Part shown: one piece after another, positions 8,893-16,163 of the stretch
Numbering within the stretch: the stretch's first letter is position 1
How the letters are laid out: each line of letters opens with the position of its first letter
DNA from: Planctomycetota bacterium
Lineage (GTDB): Bacteria > Planctomycetota > SZUA-567 > H5-PLA8
Direction of reading: 5' to 3'
DNA length: 64,000 nt
NCBI GenBank assembly: GCA_027493525.1
Contig: JAOSKN010000001.1
Coordinates: 1,364,001-1,428,000, forward strand
Program-made: the position numbers and the translations under genes
Notes under the pieces: generated by a model
Seen by the model: only the letters and a program-made list of their open reading frames with translations
Databases searched by the model: none
What the model was told of the DNA's origin: nothing

Positions 8893-9854
8893 GGTTTCCG
8901 ACGATGCGTCTTCGAATCCCATGCCTCGTCGCGCTGAGCCTGACCATGCTGCTGAACGGTTGCGGGGCCGGCGCGCCCAAGCCAACCGAGGCGTCGAAGG
9001 ACGGCCAGGGAGCCGAATCCAACCCCGGCACGCCGGCCGTCTACGTGGACAACGACGCCACGCGCTGCTTCGTCGCGCGCGTCGGCGGGGCGCGCGTCAA
9101 CGCCGTGCGCCCCGACACCGGCGGCGAGGATCCCGAATTCTGGATGCCCGGCGAGACCGCCGCGGCGAAGTACCAGCAGGCCGAACTGATCTGCATCACC
9201 GGCGCCGGTTATCCCCAGTGGACGGGCAAGTACACGCTCCCGGAGTCGAAGCTCGTGGACACCTCGGCGGGCTTCAAGGACGCCTATATTGTCCTTGAGC
9301 ACGCGGTTTCGCATGCGCATGGGCCGGAGGGCGAGCACTCCCACGCCGGGGCCGTCGGGCAGCTCTGGCTGGACCCGCTCCAGGCCAAGCAGCAGGCGCA
9401 GGCGATCCACGACGCGCTGGCGAAGAAGTGGCCCGCGCACGCCGCGGAATTCAAGCAGAACCTCGAAGTCCTGCATGCGGACCTCGACGCCCTGGACGCG
9501 GCTTGGCAAGGGCTCATGAAGGCCTACGACGGCGCGCCGATCATGCTCAGCCATCCCGTGTACCAGTACCTCGCCCGGCGCTACAAGTGGAACGTCCGCT
9601 ACGTCCACTTCGAGCCGGGCGAGATGCCGGACGCGGAGGCCTGGCGGGGCCTCGCCGGCATCCTCAAGGAGCACAAGGCGAAATTCATGCTCTGGGAAGA
9701 CGAGCCCCTGCCCGAGATCGCGAAGAAGCTGAAGGACGAATACGGGCTCGATTCGGCCGTCTGCCGGCAGGGCGCGCTCCTGGAGCCCGGCCGGGACTAT
9801 CTAAAGTTGCAGCACGAGAACATTGGAAACCTGCGCGCGGTCTTCGGGAAGTAA
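8889..9854 (+). CDS. ZnuA-like metal-binding lipoprotein (cluster A-I)
   Basis: A 321-residue protein with a lipoprotein signal whose lipobox LLNGC puts Cys25 at the mature N-terminus. Features of zinc/manganese substrate-binding proteins are clear: a His-rich loop EHAVSHAHGPEGEHSH (137-152) just before LWLDP, then LSHPVYQYLARRY, HFEPGEMPDAE, and FMLWEDEPLPEIAKKL. The GTG at 8889 overlaps the permease stop; an ATG at 8904 is an alternative that keeps the signal. Family members normally pair with ZnuB-type permeases, but here the only ABC partners are MacB/FtsX-like. It is likely to bind zinc; the direction of transport cannot be told from sequence. Confidence 0.88.
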   Translation: MRFPTMRLRIPCLVALSLTMLLNGCGAGAPKPTEASKDGQGAESNPGTPAVYVDNDATRCFVARVGGARVNAVRPDTGGEDPEFWMPGETAAAKYQQAELICITGAGYPQWTGKYTLPESKLVDTSAGFKDAYIVLEHAVSHAHGPEGEHSHAGAVGQLWLDPLQAKQQAQAIHDALAKKWPAHAAEFKQNLEVLHADLDALDAAWQGLMKAYDGAPIMLSHPVYQYLARRYKWNVRYVHFEPGEMPDAEAWRGLAGILKEHKAKFMLWEDEPLPEIAKKLKDEYGLDSAVCRQGALLEPGRDYLKLQHENIGNLRAVFGK

Positions 9855-9866
9855 CCCCGGCGCGGA

Positions 9867-10757
9867 CTACAGTTCGAACTCCAAACCTTCGTAAGCGGCG
9901 GCGACGGCCACGCCGATCTTGGCGCCTTCGCGGCGTGCGTCGGACTCGATCCGCGCGATAGTCCAGTCGTCGTGCATGGGGTCGTGGTGGGTGAGCAGCA
10001 GGCGCTTGCACTTGGCCTTGGCGGCCTCGCGCAGCCCGTGGCGCCAGGTGCTGTGGCCCCAGCCCTTGCGCAGCATGCCCTTCTTCCCGTCGTACTCGTC
10101 CTCGGTGTACTGGGCGTCGTAGAGCAGCACGTCGCCGTCGCGGGCGAGATCCTGGAGCTTGGGATTGACTTCCGCGAAGTGCTCCGTGTCGGTCGCGAAG
10201 ACGAAGGATCCGGACTCCCCGGCCGTGCCGTGCTCCTCGATGCGGAATCCAAAGCAGCCGCCGGGGTGGTTCAGTTCGACGGTGCGGATCGTGAGGTGGC
10301 TCGAAATGCCGGCGAGCTTCACGGTCGCGCCCGCGCCGACCTCTTCGAAGACGAGCTTCGCGCCCATGTCGGCGAGCTGGATCGGGAAGTTGAGGCTGCG
10401 CTGCTGGCCGCGAAGCGCGTTCTCGAGGACGCTGCCCACGACGCCGGTCTCGCGCTCGTGCACGGCGCCGTGGAGCGTGAACTCGTTGCCCTTCATGAAG
10501 CTGGGCACGAAAAAGGGGAAGCCCTGGATGTGGTCCCAGTGGACGTGGCTGAAGAAGAAGTCCGCCTTAACGGGCACGCCGCGCTCGACCAGGGCCAGAC
10601 CCAGGTTGCGCAGGCCGGAGCCGCCGTCGAGGATGACCATGCGGCCGGGGATTTCGACGGAGACGCAGGTGGTGTTGCCGCCGTAGCGGCTGGTGACGAA
10701 GTCGGTCGTGCTGGGCGTGGGGATGCTCCCGCGAGCTCCCCAGATCCTGATCTTCAC
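9867..10757 (-). CDS. Metallo-beta-lactamase-fold hydrolase
   Basis: A 296-residue protein from a GTG start at 10757, chosen because VKIRIWGARGSIPTP is the usual N-terminus of this group; the open frame upstream (to 10835) is arginine-rich and unlike protein. The catalytic motif is intact: HVHWDH at 71-76, followed by later Asp and His ligands in FATDTEH and LLLTHHDP. The family resembles PqsE/RNase Z-related hydrolases of the 'GARGS' type; the substrate is unknown. It is transcribed towards the ZnuA-like gene with a 12-bp gap. Confidence 0.85.
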   Translation of the reverse strand: MKIRIWGARGSIPTPSTTDFVTSRYGGNTTCVSVEIPGRMVILDGGSGLRNLGLALVERGVPVKADFFFSHVHWDHIQGFPFFVPSFMKGNEFTLHGAVHERETGVVGSVLENALRGQQRSLNFPIQLADMGAKLVFEEVGAGATVKLAGISSHLTIRTVELNHPGGCFGFRIEEHGTAGESGSFVFATDTEHFAEVNPKLQDLARDGDVLLYDAQYTEDEYDGKKGMLRKGWGHSTWRHGLREAAKAKCKRLLLTHHDPMHDDWTIARIESDARREGAKIGVAVAAAYEGLEFEL

Positions 10758-10865
10758 GCCTGCAGCCCCCCGCTGCCGGTCCGTTTCACGTCCCGCCCGA
10801 TTCCGCCAAGGCAAGCCACGCAACCCGCACGGCATGGCGCGGCGCCCCGGCGGTTTCCCGCACCT

Positions 10866-11963
10866 CTACCGGTCTCTGAATGGATCGGCGCCTTCGACGC
10901 CCGCGGGCATGGCCATGGAAGCGCTGGTGGAGGCGCCGTTCGCGGAGGCCGCGCTGGGCTCCGGCGTCGGGCCCTGGGACAGTTCCTCGTAGACCAGCTT
11001 GACGTTGCCGGGGAGCCACTCGTTGTAGTAGCGCCAGTTCGCGGCGTTGGGCAGCTTCACGGAATTCATCGCCTGTTCGAGGCTCTTCCCTTCCTTGAGC
11101 GCCAGGGCCACCTGCGCGACGAGAGACGAGAGGAACCGCTCCTGCTCCTTCAACAGGTCCTTTCCGCCCGTCGCCCCGTGCCCCGGGACCACGACGTCGA
11201 GGTCCAGCTTCTGCAGGTCCTGGAGCGCCTTGATCCAGTGCCGGACGCTGCGCGTGCGCCCTTCGTGGTAGGGCATGAAGCCCACCAGGACCAGATCGCC
11301 GGCGAAGAGCACCTTCTGCTGCGGGAGGTGGATCACGCAGTCGCCGGGGCCGACGCAATCGCCGACCGAGATGAGCTTGATCTCGACCTCCGGCGTGCGC
11401 AGGGTCATCGTCCCTTCGAAGGTGATCGTGGGCTGGGTGAGCGCCTGGGCGTGCATTTCGAGCCCCGGCACCTGGAACTGCGTCTTGAGCAGTTCGCGCA
11501 TGCGCTGGATCTGGTTGAGGTCGGCGAGGCGCGCGCCGGCGCGTTCGGTCGCGATGATATCGGCGGCCTGGTGGAAGGCCTGGTTGCCGAAGCTGTGCGA
11601 GGCGCGGAAGGTCGTGTTCAAGGCGTAGAGCACGGGCGGCGCCAGGGTGGGCTTGCGATCCTTGTTGAGCCGCCACTTCTCGTCCCAGAAGGTCTTGCTC
11701 ATGCGCAGCGCGTCCTGGTCCAGGCGCTGGCCGATTTCCGGGCTGAGCGGCGGGTCGATCACCACCGCGCCAAGGCTGGTGGTGATGATGCCCGCGTTGG
11801 GCGCGCCGTCCTTGCCCACCGCGGCGTAGACATAGGTCTTGCCTTCCTGCCCCTTGAGCGGCTCGATGGTGTACGTGCAGCCGCCGAGCGCGGCGGCAAG
11901 GCCTACGAGCAGGATGGCGTGACACGCCGCGCGGCGCACGTACCGACGTTCCGACTTCGCCAT
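10866..11963 (-). CDS. Lipoprotein with metallo-beta-lactamase fold but degraded metal site
   Basis: A 365-residue protein; the ATG at 11963 starts a lipoprotein signal with lipobox LGGC (Cys29). Similarity to quinoprotein-relay type metallo-hydrolases is seen in LGAVVIDPPLS, the segment before GNQAF, VLFAGDLVLVGFMPYHEGRT and VVPGHG. The HxHxDH motif, expected where residues 116-127 read NTTFRASHSFGN, has lost both first histidines and the aspartate, and the later H-T-x-G-D motif reads CVGPGD. GDL and PGHG survive. It is therefore probably non-catalytic or binds metal differently. The Ser/Ala-rich C-terminus is non-conserved in appearance. Confidence 0.75.
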   Translation of the reverse strand: MAKSERRYVRRAACHAILLVGLAAALGGCTYTIEPLKGQEGKTYVYAAVGKDGAPNAGIITTSLGAVVIDPPLSPEIGQRLDQDALRMSKTFWDEKWRLNKDRKPTLAPPVLYALNTTFRASHSFGNQAFHQAADIIATERAGARLADLNQIQRMRELLKTQFQVPGLEMHAQALTQPTITFEGTMTLRTPEVEIKLISVGDCVGPGDCVIHLPQQKVLFAGDLVLVGFMPYHEGRTRSVRHWIKALQDLQKLDLDVVVPGHGATGGKDLLKEQERFLSSLVAQVALALKEGKSLEQAMNSVKLPNAANWRYYNEWLPGNVKLVYEELSQGPTPEPSAASANGASTSASMAMPAGVEGADPFRDR

Positions 11964-12009
11964 GCGGCCAGGTCTCCCCTCGTCTCGCAGGTCCCGCGAC
12001 GATACCGGG

Positions 12010-13194
12010 TTATCGGACCAACCGGGCCTTGGCCCAGTTGAGCAGATCGCCCATATCATCGTTATCGGAGCCGTAATCGCAAATCAATTCCAGGCTCTGC
12101 GCGCCCTTCACCTCGAGCTTGACCTTTTTCGCGGCCTCCCCGGCCGCCGAAACGCCTTGCGCCAGTTCCTTCCCGTCGGCCAGCACCTTCCAGGCGCAGG
12201 CCGCCGAAGGATGCGCGCTCGCGTCCAGCCCAACCTCGGCCAGGAACAGCGCGTAGTTCCCGCCCAGTTCGTAGGTGAGCTTGCAGTAGGAGTGCACGCC
12301 CACGCCGCGGTCGTAATCCTGCTTGGCGATCTTGAGCGGCGTGCCGTTGGCCGCGAGGTTTTTCCTCCAGCGCATCACCACCGGCGCGCCGCCCACCAGC
12401 GGCAGTTCCTCGACCGCCTTGGGCTCCAGGTCGCTGAGGTAGACCAGCTTCCCGCCGCGCACGGCCAGCCCGACCAGCTTCGCCAGCGGCAGCGACCAGG
12501 TCAGGTTCTCCGAGGCCTTCAGGTTCAGCCGCCCGTCGGCCACGCCCGCCGGGAGCCCGCTCAGTCGCGAACCGTCGGCCAGGGTCGCCACCGCCTGCAC
12601 GCCCTCGGCGCCCTGGAAGGCCTCCAGGGCCGCGTAGCGGAAGGCCGCCAGGTTCTCGTAGGGATGCTGCCGCTTCTGCCCGCCGACCTCGAAGGCGAGT
12701 TCCTTATCGCTGAACCGTTCCATGAAGCCGTTGAGGGTCTCCCCGCGGTCGGTGAGCAGGTGATCTTCCTCGGGGTTCTTCCCGCCCATGAACGCCTCGA
12801 CCGCCGATTCCGGCGGCGGGACCTTGGGGCGGAAGACGATCCCGCGCAGCACGGCGTTCTTGAGCGTAAGCTCGCCCAGGATCTCCGACTTGACCTTGAG
12901 TTCGTTGTCGTTGCCCGACACCAGGCCGGCGGCCAACGTATCGCCGTTGCGAATCACGATCTGCGGGAGCGCCACGGCCGGTTCGGCGCGGGCGCCCTTG
13001 GCGCGGAGTTCCTCGACCTCGCCCAGCGGCACGGCCTTGCCGCCGACCGTCACGCCCTTCTCGGCGTCCAGGGCCTCCAGAGGCCCGGCGAGTTCGTCGC
13101 CGTCGATGCGGGTCAGCACGACGTCGAGGGCGCGCGCGGCGCCGCAGGCCCACACGGCGGCGCAGAGGCTCAACACGGCGAGCGATCGGTTCAT
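12010..13194 (-). CDS. Exported protein with C-terminal NPCBM (NEW2)-type carbohydrate-binding domain
   Basis: A 394-residue protein. The ATG at 13194 has GGAGG five bases upstream and starts a signal peptide ending near ARALD. Residues 22-250 form a beta-rich region built of short 'TRIDGDELAG' and 'LADGSRLSG' type segments seen in planctomycete surface proteins. The C-terminal 130 residues match NPCBM/NEW2: KQDYDRGVGVHSYCKLTYEL, then FLAEVGLD and ELICDYGSDND. The gene is 26 bp after the HEAT-repeat gene on the same strand and probably shares its promoter at 14731-14759. Confidence 0.8.
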   Translation of the reverse strand: MNRSLAVLSLCAAVWACGAARALDVVLTRIDGDELAGPLEALDAEKGVTVGGKAVPLGEVEELRAKGARAEPAVALPQIVIRNGDTLAAGLVSGNDNELKVKSEILGELTLKNAVLRGIVFRPKVPPPESAVEAFMGGKNPEEDHLLTDRGETLNGFMERFSDKELAFEVGGQKRQHPYENLAAFRYAALEAFQGAEGVQAVATLADGSRLSGLPAGVADGRLNLKASENLTWSLPLAKLVGLAVRGGKLVYLSDLEPKAVEELPLVGGAPVVMRWRKNLAANGTPLKIAKQDYDRGVGVHSYCKLTYELGGNYALFLAEVGLDASAHPSAACAWKVLADGKELAQGVSAAGEAAKKVKLEVKGAQSLELICDYGSDNDDMGDLLNWAKARLVR

Positions 13195-13220
13195 GGGTCC
13201 TCCAGGGCCGGCACGGCCGG

Positions 13221-14690
13221 TCACTTGACGCCGCCTTCGCCTTCGGGCGCGGCCTCTTCTTCGCCGGCTTCGGTCTTCGCGGCCTTGGCCTCTTTCCCAT
13301 CCTTCGCGCCGGTTTTCCCGGCCGGCTCCGCTTCGGTCTTCTTCGCGCCGTTCTGCTCGGCCCACCAGGTCCGCCATTCTTCCGGCTCGGTGAATTTCTG
13401 GCCGGCGAGTTCCTTCAGGGCCTCGACGACCGCCGCGCGAACCTTGTAATCCTCGTCCCGCGTGGCCTCGATCAGCGCGCCGAGAACGGACTTGTCCTTG
13501 GCCTTGGCGCGGCGCAGGGCCTCGACGGCATCCATCCGGACCAGCGCTTCCTGGTCCTTGAGCCCCAGCACGACCTGCTCGGCGTAGGCCGGCCCGCCGT
13601 TGACGCCCAGTTCGAAGATCGCCCGCGCGCGGACGCCGGCGTCGGACGCCTTCATCAGTTCCTTCAGCGCCTCGAAGCCGGCGGGGGACTTGAGCTTCGC
13701 GGCGGCGGCGGCGGCGTAAAGCCGCACGTAGCCGTCTTCCTGGGGGTCGGCGAAGCGCTTCTGGAGCGCCTCGGAGGCTTCCTTGAACTTCGAGGCGCCC
13801 AGCGCGCGCGCGGCCTTGCGCCGCGCCAGCACGCTCTTGTGGCCCAGAACCTCCACCAGCGCCGGGCCGGCGCGCGGATCCTTCGAATCGCCCAGCGCGA
13901 TCACGATCGAATCGAGCATCTCGTCGGAGGTCGATTCCTGCCGGATCAGCTCCACCAGGCCGGGCACGATCAGATTGCCCATCTCGCGCATGTCCTTCCA
14001 GGCCTTCTGGCGTTCCTCCAGTTCCTCGTCCAGCGTGCCGCGGATGAGGCGCTTGACCTTGCGAAGCACGTCCGGATCGACGGCTTCTTCCTCGGCCTTG
14101 GGCTCGACTTTGGGTTCGGGCTTCGTCTCGGCTTGGGGCTCGGGGGCCGCCTCCGCGGGCTTGCCGGGCGTTTCCGCCTTGGGCGCCGGCGCGGCCGGCT
14201 GCCCGCCGCCAGGGTACGCGTCGCCGTCCAGGAATCCGCCGTCCTCGGCGAAGCGCGCCTTGTATTTCTTCTCGCCGCCACCGTGGCGCTTGCGAACCTC
14301 GAAGACGCGCGCTTTGCCGTCCTCCCGCTCGACCTCCCAAGCCCCGCCCCCGGGCTCGCTGCCGGCCCAGACGCGGAAGGCCTCCAGCACCGCCTGGGGC
14401 AGGCGCTCGGAGGGGAAACGGTGCTTCTGCTCCTTCAGCACGCGGCCGTCCAGCCCGATGCGGACCTCGTACGCTTCGCCCTGGTTGAGCTTGTCGGTGA
14501 GGCGCAGTTCAAGGACGCCCTGGCCGTCCTTCTCTTTCTGCTTCTGCTCCTGGATGCCGGCCTCGGGGAAGCACGTACCCAGGGCCTGCTTGACGGCTTC
14601 GGGCCAGTCGGCGGGAAGCTCTCCCGCTGCACAAGTGCCCGAGAGTCCGCAGAGCCCGATTCCGATCACGATCCAGCTCACCAAGCGCAT
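13221..14690 (-). CDS. Exported HEAT-repeat protein with N-terminal PepSY-like region
   Basis: A 489-residue protein starting at the ATG at 14690: a strong promoter (14731-14759) lies between this ATG and the more upstream in-frame one, and the ATG begins a signal peptide ending CAAGEL. Residues about 25-145 form a small alpha/beta unit resembling PepSY-like domains (QAVLEAFRVWAGSEPG). A proline/lysine/glutamate linker follows, then about seven HEAT-type repeats (e.g. ARAIFELGVNGGPAYAEQVV, MDAVEALRRAK) and an acidic tail. HEAT arrays serve as protein-binding scaffolds; the partner is not known. It heads the operon with the NPCBM gene. Confidence 0.8.
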   Translation of the reverse strand: MRLVSWIVIGIGLCGLSGTCAAGELPADWPEAVKQALGTCFPEAGIQEQKQKEKDGQGVLELRLTDKLNQGEAYEVRIGLDGRVLKEQKHRFPSERLPQAVLEAFRVWAGSEPGGGAWEVEREDGKARVFEVRKRHGGGEKKYKARFAEDGGFLDGDAYPGGGQPAAPAPKAETPGKPAEAAPEPQAETKPEPKVEPKAEEEAVDPDVLRKVKRLIRGTLDEELEERQKAWKDMREMGNLIVPGLVELIRQESTSDEMLDSIVIALGDSKDPRAGPALVEVLGHKSVLARRKAARALGASKFKEASEALQKRFADPQEDGYVRLYAAAAAAKLKSPAGFEALKELMKASDAGVRARAIFELGVNGGPAYAEQVVLGLKDQEALVRMDAVEALRRAKAKDKSVLGALIEATRDEDYKVRAAVVEALKELAGQKFTEPEEWRTWWAEQNGAKKTEAEPAGKTGAKDGKEAKAAKTEAGEEEAAPEGEGGVK

Positions 14691-14730
14691 AGACGTACCC
14701 TTGGAAGGTTCGAAACAACATGAAGATACA

Positions 14731-14759
14731 AGAATACCGGAAGCGCGCATCCATGTCAA
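14731..14759 (-). promoter_or_regulatory. Promoter of the HEAT/NPCBM operon
   Basis: On the minus strand TTGACA (14754-14759), a 17-bp spacer and TATTCT (14731-14736) make a near-consensus sigma-70 promoter. Predicted transcription start is near 14724, giving a leader of about 35 nt to the ATG at 14690 and excluding the upstream in-frame ATG. Confidence 0.65.
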
Positions 14760-14838
14760 ACCCGGCTGCACAAAGCGGTCCAACTCCCTTCAACCCATGG
14801 GACGCCCGGCAGGGTCTGGACATTCCAAACCAAAACAG

Positions 14839-14866
14839 AAAGGGGTGTCCCTTGGGACACCCCTTT
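14839..14866 (-). terminator. Strong stem-loop terminator after the Gln-rich HEAT gene
   Basis: Perfect 13-bp stem AAAGGGGTGTCCC with a 2-nt loop. In the minus direction it is followed by CTGTTTTGG, a T-rich tail, and it lies 27 bp past the stop of the gene ending at 14893. It separates that gene from the HEAT/NPCBM operon, whose promoter follows directly. Confidence 0.75.
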
Positions 14867-14892
14867 CGACGAAGCTGCGTTTTCGCTCCGGT

Positions 14893-16107
14893 TCAGCGCT
14901 TGGACTCCTCGCCGGCGACGGAGAGGAAATAGGCCTCGAGGCGCTTGCGCCAGCGTTCGGGCATGCCCTCGCGGTAGACCTGCATCATCTCATCGCGCAT
15001 GGCCGGCGGCAGCTTGGCCCAGTCGTCCTGCTGGCCGGCGACCTGGGCTTCCTGGAGCGCGCCCTTGGCCGCGCCGCCGCCCAACTGGCTGTCGGCGAGT
15101 GGGCTGCCGGGCTGCTTGGGTCCCGACTGCTGGCCTTGCTGCTGCTGCTGTCCCTGCTGCTGCTGTTGTTGCTGCTGCTGGCCCTGTCCCTGGCCCTGGC
15201 TCTGCATCTCCTCGATCTTCTTGATCAGCGCGGCGAGTTTGTCCTCGACATCCTTCCCCTGCCCCTGCACGGCCTGGTCGTGGCGGTCGGAACGGAGCTT
15301 CTCTTCGATCTCCTTCATTTCCTTGGACATCGCGCTGAGTTCGCCGTCGTGCTCGGCGGCGGTGGGGACGTCCTTGGTGTGGGGGGTCTCCTGGCCGCGG
15401 ATCTCGCGCACGGCGCTGGCGATGGCCATCTTCACCCGGTAGTCCTGCTCGGCGTTCAGCGCCTTGAGCAGGCCTTCGAGGCTGGAGGCGTCCTTGATCT
15501 GCTTCAGCGCGGCGGCGGCCTTCATGCGCACGGCCGGCTTGGAATCGTCGGCCAGGATCTTGAGCAGCGCGGGCACGGCCTTGTTGTCCTTCAGCTTGCC
15601 CAGGCCCCCGACGGCCAGCGCGCGGACGGATTCCTCGGTGTCCGTGAGCGCCTTGATCAGCGGCTCGACCGCCGCGGCGTCGCCGAGCTCGGAGAGCGCG
15701 TCGGCGACGGCCTGCCGGACGTCGGCGTCCGGTTCCTGCTCGACCAGCGGCGCCAGCGCGGCGGCGGCGGCGGGCTTCTCTTCGCTGAAGACCAGCACGC
15801 GCGCGGCCAGGTCGCGGTGGATGACCTGCGAGGCGTGGAGGGCCTTGACCAGCGCCTCCTTGTGCGCCTTGGCGTCCTCCTTCAGGGCCTTCTCGGCGTC
15901 GCCCTTGGTGAGCTTGGCCTCGCCGGGGGCCTGGATGCCGCGGAGGGCGTCCACCTGCGCCTTGAGCTTCTTGTAGAGCTCCAGGGGCAGGTCGTTCCTG
16001 GCGTCGCCGTACGGCTTGGGCGCGGGCTTGGGGGCCTCCTCGCCCGCGTAAAGCGCCGGGAACACGCACAACCCCGCCGCCAGCACCATCGTCGCGATCC
16101 GTCGCAT
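14893..16107 (-). CDS. Exported HEAT-repeat protein with poly-Gln linker and conserved C-terminal tail
   Basis: A 404-residue protein with a signal peptide (1-22). Residues about 95-250 contain HEAT/PBS-lyase-like repeats (VRQAVADALSELGDAAAVEP, VRALAVGGLGKLKDNKAVPA). A Gln/Gly tract with about 20 glutamines (about residues 305-330) links to the tail: residues 363-404 start WAKLPPAMRDEMMQ and continue with PERWRKRLEAYF. This tail resembles the ends of the two coiled-coil proteins at 55186 and 57015. The stop is followed by a strong terminator. It lies 56 bp downstream of the DUF4175-like gene and may be cotranscribed with it. Probable envelope scaffold. Confidence 0.8.
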   Translation of the reverse strand: MRRIATMVLAAGLCVFPALYAGEEAPKPAPKPYGDARNDLPLELYKKLKAQVDALRGIQAPGEAKLTKGDAEKALKEDAKAHKEALVKALHASQVIHRDLAARVLVFSEEKPAAAAALAPLVEQEPDADVRQAVADALSELGDAAAVEPLIKALTDTEESVRALAVGGLGKLKDNKAVPALLKILADDSKPAVRMKAAAALKQIKDASSLEGLLKALNAEQDYRVKMAIASAVREIRGQETPHTKDVPTAAEHDGELSAMSKEMKEIEEKLRSDRHDQAVQGQGKDVEDKLAALIKKIEEMQSQGQGQGQQQQQQQQQGQQQQQGQQSGPKQPGSPLADSQLGGGAAKGALQEAQVAGQQDDWAKLPPAMRDEMMQVYREGMPERWRKRLEAYFLSVAGEESKR

Positions 16108-16163
16108 TTCTTGAACTCCTTACCCGATCCGGCTTCCGCGTCGTTCGACCCGATCCGTTCCGG

